A stretch of 64,000 nt of DNA from Alteromonadaceae bacterium 2753L.S.0a.02 (lineage in GTDB: Bacteria > Pseudomonadota > Gammaproteobacteria > Pseudomonadales > Cellvibrionaceae). The position numbers and the translations under genes are program-made. A model generated the notes under the pieces. It saw nothing but the letters and a program-made list of their open reading frames with translations. It had not been told where the DNA came from and ran no database searches. This document shows positions 44,042-50,958 of the stretch, piece after piece (the stretch's first letter is position 1; each line of letters begins with the position of its first letter). The DNA lies in the NCBI GenBank assembly GCA_007827375.1, contig VISH01000002.1, forward strand, positions 372,001-436,000, in the 5' to 3' direction.

Positions 44042-45891
44042 AGGTTGCGGCGATTTGCCAAGGTCCACAGGTACAGACACACACCAGCAAATGCCGCGAG
44101 GCTCAATAGCTCCACCAGCATTTTACTGAGACCGCTAATTCCCAAGCCGATATTCAGATATAAAAATACGGCGACGATCACGCCCATAAGTGCTTCACCT
44201 GCGATCAAACCAGAACTTACAAGAACCCCGGCATCGTGCGCCTCATCCGTTTTGTGCTGTTGTTTTTTCTCGATGGCGTAGCGCATTAGCCCACCGATAA
44301 ACATTGGCACCGCCAATGTAACCGGTAGATAAATACCCACCGCCAGTGGCATGAGATGGAGGCGGAATTTTGCCTGCTTCTGCTTCAGAATGCCATCTGC
44401 GACCAGGATAGCCACACCCATGACTGCGCCTATGGCTACCATGTGGTAGGGTAACTCGCCATCGCCAAACAGCGCTTTGGTGATGGATGCAAACAGCGTG
44501 GCCTGGGGGGCTTTCAGACCATCGCCGATGCCGTACGCTGTGTGCAGTAAGGTGAGCACCGGGGCGATCACCAATGCCGGAATGGCCACGCCAATCACCT
44601 GGGCAATTTGTTGGCTGCGTGGTGTTGCGCCAATCAGGTGACCGGTCTTTAAATCCTGCGAGCAGTCGCCAGCGGTGCACGCCGCGCAACATACCACTGC
44701 CGCTACCCCCAGAGTGGCGAGTATGGCGCTATCGCCTTCTTTGCCGAGGATCAGAAAAAATACTGCTGTTGCCAGCAACGCCGAGATTGTCATGCCTGAT
44801 ACAGGGTTATTTGAAGTGCCAACCAGGCCAACCACATAGCTGGAGACTGCGACAAATAAAAACGAGGCGACAAACATGATCAGCGCGGTGGCCACTCCCA
44901 ATGCCGTCGAGCCGACGAGCTCCCGGTACAAGGTCGTCATGGTGATCAACGCGAGAATAAAGATCACGCCAATGGCGATCAGAGGCATATCAGTTTGGGT
45001 GCGGTCTTGGGAACCGGCAGTGCTTTGTCGCATTTCGCTAAGCCCACGAACACCGGCGGCAATGCCTTTGCGTACGCTCACAATGGACCACAAACCACCG
45101 ACAATCATTGCGCCGACGCCGACAAATCTTACCTGGGTGGACCACAGCGTCCATGCGATGTCGAGCGCGCTGGCACCTTCCATACTGGCTGGTGTGCTCA
45201 TTAATGGGATGCCGATAAACCAGCCGATGCATCCGCCAATAAATACCAGTGAAGCCACTTCCAAACGCACAATGTAGCCGATTGCCAAGAGTGCCGGTGA
45301 GGCATCCAGCCCCAAAAAGAAGGTACTACCACCGACTTTAAACGCCGCTTCCACACTGCCAGTTAAGAGTTTTAATCCGGCGCTGCAAAACTTAAACAAG
45401 GCACCTATGCCCAGGCCCTTGAGAATAATGGACATGCCCCGGCTGCTGTCACCACTACCGCTTTCCAGCACGGTGGCGCAGGCCACACCCTCAGGGTAGG
45501 TAAGTTCGGTGTGTTCGACAATCAGGGCGCGCCGCAAGGGAATCATAAATACCACGCCCAATAAGCCTCCGGCCACGGCGATGGTCGTGGTCGCCCAAAA
45601 ATCAAAGCCCTGCCAGGCACCTACCAAAACCAGTGCGGGTAGTGTGAAAATCACACCTGCTGCCAGCGATTCCCCGGCGCTGGCCATAGTTTGCACGATG
45701 TTGGCTTGGAAAATATCTCTGGTTTTTAGCAGCCCCATTAGCACGCCCATGGCGATGACTGCGGCGGGAATCGAAGCCGACACAGTCATGCCTGCGTACA
45801 GCCCGAGATACACATTGGCGGCAGTCATAATCACGCCGATAGTGATACCCAGGCCAATGGAAAGGGGGGTCAGTTCCTTAATGGGTTTCAT
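44038..45891 (-). CDS. OPT-family oligopeptide transporter
   Basis: The 617-residue inner-membrane protein has about 14-16 hydrophobic helices and the OPT family features ELTPLSIGLGITIGVIMTAAN, NIVQTMASAGESLAAGV and LTYPEGVACATVL at the N-terminal half, with SGMTIS and CCAACTAGD in the middle. OPT proteins import small peptides or metal-peptide complexes with protons; the substrate here is unknown. It is a single gene, convergent with the glycosidase-like gene. Confidence 0.92.
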   Translation of the reverse strand: MKPIKELTPLSIGLGITIGVIMTAANVYLGLYAGMTVSASIPAAVIAMGVLMGLLKTRDIFQANIVQTMASAGESLAAGVIFTLPALVLVGAWQGFDFWATTTIAVAGGLLGVVFMIPLRRALIVEHTELTYPEGVACATVLESGSGDSSRGMSIILKGLGIGALFKFCSAGLKLLTGSVEAAFKVGGSTFFLGLDASPALLAIGYIVRLEVASLVFIGGCIGWFIGIPLMSTPASMEGASALDIAWTLWSTQVRFVGVGAMIVGGLWSIVSVRKGIAAGVRGLSEMRQSTAGSQDRTQTDMPLIAIGVIFILALITMTTLYRELVGSTALGVATALIMFVASFLFVAVSSYVVGLVGTSNNPVSGMTISALLATAVFFLILGKEGDSAILATLGVAAVVCCAACTAGDCSQDLKTGHLIGATPRSQQIAQVIGVAIPALVIAPVLTLLHTAYGIGDGLKAPQATLFASITKALFGDGELPYHMVAIGAVMGVAILVADGILKQKQAKFRLHLMPLAVGIYLPVTLAVPMFIGGLMRYAIEKKQQHKTDEAHDAGVLVSSGLIAGEALMGVIVAVFLYLNIGLGISGLSKMLVELLSLAAFAGVCLYLWTLANRRNL

Positions 45892-45962
45892 TGCTCAGTC
45901 CCGCAAAATTGAAAGTGTTCAACTTTAGAGGGATGGTGTGGAATTACAAGAGGTGTTGCAGC

Positions 45963-45998
45963 TATTCACCCGACAACAAAATTCTTGCCGGGTGAATA
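45963..45998 (-). terminator. Long-arm inverted repeat downstream of the 46-47 kb lipoprotein
   Basis: TATTCACCCG (45963-45972) and CGGGTGAATA (45989-45998) are perfectly complementary with a 16-base centre that can pair further (CAA/TTG). It lies just past the lipoprotein stop at 46013. There is no T-run, so it may protect the mRNA end or terminate weakly. Confidence 0.4.
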
Positions 45999-46012
45999 TG
46001 GATGCATGAGGG

Positions 46013-47164
46013 TTATTTACTGCGCAGAAAAATATTAGTGATTTCAGCCAGAGTTGTGGATCCGGGCGGAGTGCCAACGCAAGCGATAGACTTATCGCCA
46101 CTATCTGCGTAATCGTTGTTAATGGAACAAACAACTTTACCCTCGGTGGTTTCATCGGGCAGGGTAACTTTACCAACTAGCATGCCGTCTTCCGGATCGT
46201 CGACACTTTCAGTGGCAAGATCAAGGTTGTAGATGTTGTCTGGGTCTAGACTGCCGTTTTCAAGGTCAGTCATTTTTTGGAAGGTACACGTACCATCTGT
46301 GCATTCTGCTTGAATGGCCATGTAACTGTCGTCGTTACTGTCACTGTAGAACCCGATATAAGTACCGTTAAAGTTACTGGTGGCCAGTATTTTAGAGCGT
46401 TCCAACACAAGCAAAAATTGCGAGTTAGCACTGTTGCCAGCAGTAATTGAATCTTCATTCTCTGCAATTTCCACTGAGGCACTGTTGCTGAGTGTAAGGT
46501 AGAAACGGTAATTGCTTCCTACTGCATTACCATCGGTGCAACCGTCTGTAGAAGACGTCAGGCTATTAAAGCTGAGTTCATCGTCTAGAGAGCGCCGCGC
46601 TATAGTCGCAGCGTTGTTACCCACTGTAAAAATAAATCGGCCAAAATGATGCGCGTCGTCTTCGTCGATATTGAAATTATCCGCCTGTTTGTACAGCAGC
46701 CAATTGCTTTCTAAATCGTTTTCAGAGCAGGTATCGGCGTTTACCATGGCTTGTAGTTGCTTGCTCGCAGATTCCATCGGCTCTGAGATAACAACTGCAC
46801 TGCCGGTAATGAGCAGAGTGCGTTTATCTCCGGCGCTAATGCCAGTGCCTGTGCTAACGGTATTAAAAATCAGTTCTGTAAATCCTGATTGCAGCTCCTG
46901 ATAGCTGCCGCTCGCATCAAGGAGAAGCGTACCATCGGGAACATCGTGTTTAGTTAACGTAAACTGATTGGCTTCGTCATCCAGTTCGAGTCGCCAGCTT
47001 GAACCCAGACCCACATATAGAGGATCGAGATCACCGGGTACGGTGGGGGTGGGAGTAGCTGTGCCACCGTCGCTAGTATCCCAACCGGGTTCGCAACCGG
47101 CTAATAAAAACGACAGGGCAAATGTGCCAAGGCTTAATGATTTGTACAGCAAATGCGGTTTCAC
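46013..47164 (-). CDS. Predicted lipoprotein, uncharacterised
   Basis: The 383-residue protein has a signal peptide with lipobox LLAGC (Cys24), then a Thr/Pro linker (TATPTPTVPGD) and a beta-rich acidic domain with several paired Cys (ADTCSEND, DGCTDGN, AECTDGTCTF, KVVCSIN, IACVGT). No family is recognised. It is the last minus-strand gene of the exported cluster, 125 bases beyond the DUF3570 gene, and may be cotranscribed or independent. Confidence 0.65.
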   Translation of the reverse strand: MKPHLLYKSLSLGTFALSFLLAGCEPGWDTSDGGTATPTPTVPGDLDPLYVGLGSSWRLELDDEANQFTLTKHDVPDGTLLLDASGSYQELQSGFTELIFNTVSTGTGISAGDKRTLLITGSAVVISEPMESASKQLQAMVNADTCSENDLESNWLLYKQADNFNIDEDDAHHFGRFIFTVGNNAATIARRSLDDELSFNSLTSSTDGCTDGNAVGSNYRFYLTLSNSASVEIAENEDSITAGNSANSQFLLVLERSKILATSNFNGTYIGFYSDSNDDSYMAIQAECTDGTCTFQKMTDLENGSLDPDNIYNLDLATESVDDPEDGMLVGKVTLPDETTEGKVVCSINNDYADSGDKSIACVGTPPGSTTLAEITNIFLRSK

Positions 47165-47289
47165 AATCTTTCCTTATTTACAAAGGCAACATCGCATAAA
47201 GCAAGGTTGATCGGTGCTTTTATTATGTAATTTTAACGTGATCGCCTGGCACTAAAGTGGGTTATTTTGTGGAAAAAAGGTGCAATAAC

Positions 47290-48450
47290 TCAATACCAGA
47301 TGGATAAAAATAAGCGTATCACATTCGCATCGAAGCTGTATAAGGGCTCGTTACCAGCGCCAAACTCCGCAACATTCTTCGGGGTGTTTACGCGGTAATT
47401 TTCATAGTCGAAGGCCATGCTATCCCAATAAAGGTTTGCCGTGGTTTTATCGAGAAAACCCAGCCACCCGAGTTTGAATTGATAACTTACTCCAAGTCCA
47501 AATGCGGCATTGGTGTAAGTAGCCAGCTCTTTATCGCGACCGCGCAGGTCTTCACCGGTCTCATCGCGGTAGGGGAAAATATCCTTGTAAAAGTCTGCCT
47601 GAGTTTGATCGTAAACGCGATATTTCACCTCAAAAATCATATTTTCTTTATAGGGGTGAATATAGCGTAATTCATAGTTGGTGGATTTAATGCCCCAGCT
47701 ATCCTGGAAAATACGGGCCTCCGCACGAATCGATGCACGGTAGGGTAGAAAATACATGCTGCGAATCGCAAAGGCATCGCTGTTTCGGGTTTTGGGGTAG
47801 TTTTCCCGTTGAAAACTCTGCGCCAGGCCATCGGTCGCTAGATAGCGTGCACTGCGATAGGGGTTGTCGAGCCGCCCTTCATCGATCACCGTTTCTGAAT
47901 TAACGGCAACTATCCAATTTTTCGTAAGGATTTGTGTCCAGCCGATGCTAAAACGTTGGTGTTGCGCCGGATCTTGCACTTCGGGCGTACCGTTTTGGCG
48001 AACAGTGTCATTACCTTGCGAATAACCGAGCGATACTGTGGAGAGATCGCCGAAGAAATCCTGACTGATTCCGAAACCGACAGTCTCTGCGTCGTAATCG
48101 CTTTCGCTACTTTGGGTATAGCTGAGGCTCATTATGGTGCGATCACGAAGATAGTCGAAACCAGTGCTCACTTCGTTACGTTGTTCGGTGTAGGGGCTGC
48201 CTTGGGTGATGACATCCAACGAAGCACTGGTAACGAAATCCACATAGTAATTAGCCCATAAAGAAACCTTTTCAGCCACGCCTTTACGAACCAATACGGA
48301 TGGGCCGTCGATAGTTACTCCCCCACCATCGTATTGGTGGTAGAGAATATCTGTGCGATCTTCTGGGAGAACGGCAGCATTGACGGTCGCTGATGTGACG
48401 AGGACCATTAGTGCAAACAGAAAATGTAATGCGGCGATTATTTTATTCAT
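47290..48450 (-). CDS. DUF3570 outer-membrane barrel-like protein
   Basis: The start at 48450 gives a clear signal peptide (MNKIIAALHF...TVNA-AV) and excludes a 68-residue hydrophilic extension. The 386-residue product fits DUF3570: DRTDILYHQYDGGGVTIDGP near the N-terminus, repeated strand pairs with alternating aromatic residues (VSLWANYYVDFV, TIMSLSYTQSSESDYDAETV), and a C-terminal strand ending in VIRLFLSIWY, a barrel-like terminus. In other bacteria DUF3570 is found next to DUF4266 and a TlpA-like gene, as it is here. The function is unknown. Confidence 0.85.
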   Translation of the reverse strand: MNKIIAALHFLFALMVLVTSATVNAAVLPEDRTDILYHQYDGGGVTIDGPSVLVRKGVAEKVSLWANYYVDFVTSASLDVITQGSPYTEQRNEVSTGFDYLRDRTIMSLSYTQSSESDYDAETVGFGISQDFFGDLSTVSLGYSQGNDTVRQNGTPEVQDPAQHQRFSIGWTQILTKNWIVAVNSETVIDEGRLDNPYRSARYLATDGLAQSFQRENYPKTRNSDAFAIRSMYFLPYRASIRAEARIFQDSWGIKSTNYELRYIHPYKENMIFEVKYRVYDQTQADFYKDIFPYRDETGEDLRGRDKELATYTNAAFGLGVSYQFKLGWLGFLDKTTANLYWDSMAFDYENYRVNTPKNVAEFGAGNEPLYSFDANVIRLFLSIWY

Positions 48451-48697
48451 AGGGTTAATAGTTGTTACCCGTTTTGATTTTTTACAGTCTCTATACACCA
48501 GTATTGAATCACTATATTTCGCAGTGCTCCCGCTGGGCGGTTGTTCATTTTCATTACTTTTGCCCAAAGAAAACGAATCAAAAGCCTGTTCTTGTAGAGC
48601 TGCGCGCTCGCCACTTCCTTGAGGCCCATGGTGCTGGCTTTCGGCTGCAGCCACCTTTCCGATATATTGCTAAGGCGCCTATCCTGCTTTTAATCAT

Positions 48698-48925
48698 TTA
48701 GTTACAGCCACAACCACCACCAGCACTACCCTCTGCACCGCGGGCAGACTCTCGGGCTTCGTAGACGTGGTTCATGTATTTTGTTGAAGCCGGATTGGAT
48801 TCAAATGACATAATTGGGTCGGCTAAATTTTCGCGTTCGTAAGGTTTAACCCAGGGTTTAATCGCAGAGCAAGCGCTAATGCCGGCGAAGCAAAAAAACA
48901 CTGCGAATAATTTTACAGTGGCCAT
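48698..48925 (-). CDS. DUF4266 small lipoprotein with GGGCGCN tail
   Basis: The 75-residue protein starts at ATG 48925, coupled to the TlpA stop as TAATG; the frame allows a start four codons earlier. A signal peptide with a lipobox (GISACS) leads to WVKPYERENLADPIM, the DUF4266 core, and the C-terminus AGGGCGCN with two Cys in the last five residues. Such a Cys pair could bind copper or form a disulfide, and the coupled TlpA is the natural redox partner. The family is unstudied. Confidence 0.85.
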   Translation of the reverse strand: MATVKLFAVFFCFAGISACSAIKPWVKPYERENLADPIMSFESNPASTKYMNHVYEARESARGAEGSAGGGCGCN

Positions 48926-49449
48926 TACATACTGCATGAGCGAATTAAATCCTTCACACGTTTTTTATAAACTTTCTCGTCGCCAGGTTTATAGCCTTTA
49001 TGCAAGTAACTCACTTTGCCATCGCAATCGATAAGTACCGAACTGGGCATCGCATCTACTTTATAGGCTTCACTCACTTTACTGGTGGTGTCGTACAGAA
49101 CCGGAAAGCTAACCGGAATTTCTTTTAGCAGCGCGTCGGCTTCTTTGGGGTCGGCCTCCACGTTTACGCCAAGCAGGGAAAAACCTGCTGATGAATATTT
49201 TTTGTAAAGCTTATCCAATAGAGGCATTTCTTGACGGCAGGGCCCGCACCAGGAAGCCCAGAAATTCAACATTACCACCTGACCACGCAAATCGCTGAGG
49301 CGAATATTTTTTCCGTTGTTGGCTTTTAATGTGAAGTCTTTAGCCGGGCCGCCGGAACTGGCAGCTGTGGCTCCGCCAGCCAGCGCGAGGCTCGCAGTTG
49401 TTACCAGGGTAACCAATATTGTTTTTAGAAATTTACGTTTTACAGTCAT
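48925..49449 (-). CDS. TlpA-like thioredoxin in the exported cluster
   Basis: The start at ATG 49449 is preferred because GAGGAG lies ten bases upstream; a GTG six codons earlier contains that site. The 174-residue product has a signal peptide (cleaved near TAASSGG), a thioredoxin fold with active site WCGPC (Cys68/Cys71), and the cis-Pro loop VDAMPSSVLID. It should keep periplasmic Cys residues reduced. Its stop overlaps the DUF4266 start by one base, so those two are coupled; the likely client is the DUF4266 Cys pair or the cluster's CxxCH motifs. Confidence 0.9.
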   Translation of the reverse strand: MTVKRKFLKTILVTLVTTASLALAGGATAASSGGPAKDFTLKANNGKNIRLSDLRGQVVMLNFWASWCGPCRQEMPLLDKLYKKYSSAGFSLLGVNVEADPKEADALLKEIPVSFPVLYDTTSKVSEAYKVDAMPSSVLIDCDGKVSYLHKGYKPGDEKVYKKRVKDLIRSCSM

Positions 49450-49494
49450 TGTGTTTTGTCTCCTCACACCAGAAGATTACCTGCGTTTCAGGGG

Positions 49495-50154
49495 TTAGAA
49501 AAATAACGACAGGCCTAAATGAGTTTCAAGATTTTGCACGGCTTTGTCTTCACCGAGAATATTGTGCGTGAACAAATGATTCCGCACATCGAGGCGAAAG
49601 GCTAACCAGTCGTTTAAAAACAAACGAAAGCCGCCGCCAAAGTTATACGTGAAATATTCGTTATCAGCGAACATGGTATTGCCGGCGCCACCAATAATGT
49701 AGTACGCCGAATTAAACGCATATTTACCTATAAATACTTCGCCCGGTAAAATATTCCAGCCAAGTGACATGTTGTAATACAACAAACGGCGCTGCTCTTT
49801 GGTGAGTAACTCGCTGCCGCCACTGAGAATTTCGTAACTGGTGGGGCTGGTATTGGTTTCGCCCGTGGTCAACTCCAAAAATAAGTCTTCGGTTACATGG
49901 TAGGCGAAACGAACGCCGTACACATTGTTAGTGCCAAAATCTTCAACACTCATCACGCCTGCAAATATACCGGCTTCAAAGTTTTCGGCATCGATAAGAT
50001 CTTCATCAATGTTGCGACGTTCGATATCGGGGTTAATAACTGCATCGAGTACAGTTTCGCCGTCGCTTTCGCTGTTTTCTTCCTGCGCGTATGCAGTGGT
50101 GGCCAAAAACAAAGCCAGAATAATTAGAAAAATACGCTGAAACCGGCTTTCCAT
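49495..50154 (-). CDS. Outer-membrane beta-barrel domain protein
   Basis: The 219-residue protein has a signal peptide (TTAYA-QE), an acidic linker, and an eight-strand-type barrel (GVRFAYHVTEDLFLELTTGE, YYNMSLGWNILPG, NFGGGFRLFLNDWLAFRLDV) ending in the terminal strand LETHLGLSLFF, whose final Phe is the classic barrel-assembly signal. This is the small outer-membrane barrel group shared by myxobacteria and gammaproteobacteria (OMP_myx_plus type). It overlaps the SH3b-barrel gene by 31 bases, so the two are translated together. Confidence 0.85.
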   Translation of the reverse strand: MESRFQRIFLIILALFLATTAYAQEENSESDGETVLDAVINPDIERRNIDEDLIDAENFEAGIFAGVMSVEDFGTNNVYGVRFAYHVTEDLFLELTTGETNTSPTSYEILSGGSELLTKEQRRLLYYNMSLGWNILPGEVFIGKYAFNSAYYIIGGAGNTMFADNEYFTYNFGGGFRLFLNDWLAFRLDVRNHLFTHNILGEDKAVQNLETHLGLSLFF

Positions 50155-50879
50155 TCGTCAACCTCTTCGTTATTTTCGCGCTGGGTGAGCAAAGTGTGAT
50201 CGTTATATTCGAGACGGAACATAAAACTGCGGGAAACGTAAAACAGAAAGCCGCCACCTACGGTGAGTACGCTGTTTTCGCGGTCTTCAGTTTGCACAAT
50301 ATCGGAACTGGGGCTGATGCGTGTAACACCACTGCCGAGGGTAAAGAAGGGCGAAACGTTCCACTGCGGGAAAGGCTCGTGCACTATATTCGCCGCCAGC
50401 AGTTTACTGTTGGAGAATGAACCGAACGCCTGGGTAAAACGCAATTCGGTGGACAGGTTTTGGGTGAGGTGGTAGCCCATGTACATGTGAAACGCCCGTG
50501 ATCCGGAGAAGGTTCCACCGCCGACACCGAGTTCCCACTTCCGCTTGCGATATTGTTCGCGATCGACTTCGTTAAATTCGATTATTTCGCCGCCAGTGCC
50601 CAAGGTGTTGCGTAATTCGTCGCGATGAATCCAGCCCACTTTGCCTTCTTTGGTGCGTGCGCGGTACCAGTCTGTATGGCGCTTGAATAAATGTACGGTC
50701 TCACCTTTTTCAATAACATGAAATACCGGATGACCGCGCCCCGGGCCGGTATGCACTTCAGCGTAGGCATCGGTGACGACAACGTCGACCCCTTTTTCCT
50801 TGCCATAGCTACTGGCGGCAGTAAGTGCCAAACATAAAAACAGCAATATGCGCTGACAATGATGTTTCATTAAATCCAT
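50124..50879 (-). CDS. SH3b domain fused to a small outer-membrane barrel
   Basis: The start at ATG 50879 has AGG nine bases upstream; another in-frame ATG (50870) is possible. The 251-residue protein has a signal peptide, an SH3b domain at about residues 31-90 (AYAEVHTGPGRGHPVFHVIE, WYRARTKEGKVGWI), then a barrel like its neighbour's, ending EWKAGFSVFF with a terminal Phe. The SH3b part may hold peptidoglycan or a partner on the periplasmic side. It is second in the minus-strand operon after the HzsA-like gene. Confidence 0.82.
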   Translation of the reverse strand: MDLMKHHCQRILLFLCLALTAASSYGKEKGVDVVVTDAYAEVHTGPGRGHPVFHVIEKGETVHLFKRHTDWYRARTKEGKVGWIHRDELRNTLGTGGEIIEFNEVDREQYRKRKWELGVGGGTFSGSRAFHMYMGYHLTQNLSTELRFTQAFGSFSNSKLLAANIVHEPFPQWNVSPFFTLGSGVTRISPSSDIVQTEDRENSVLTVGGGFLFYVSRSFMFRLEYNDHTLLTQRENNEEVDEWKAGFSVFF

Positions 50880-50958
50880 AGGGTAAAGCCTGTGCGCCCG
50901 CAGCACTGCGGGCGGGCGCTAATGGTGAATCCATTAAGTAATTGTTGTTGTGACTGCA

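Noticed and set aside
48451..48654. 68-residue N-terminal extension of the DUF3570 protein
   Set aside because: Hydrophilic and without a signal peptide; the clean signal peptide starts at 48450.
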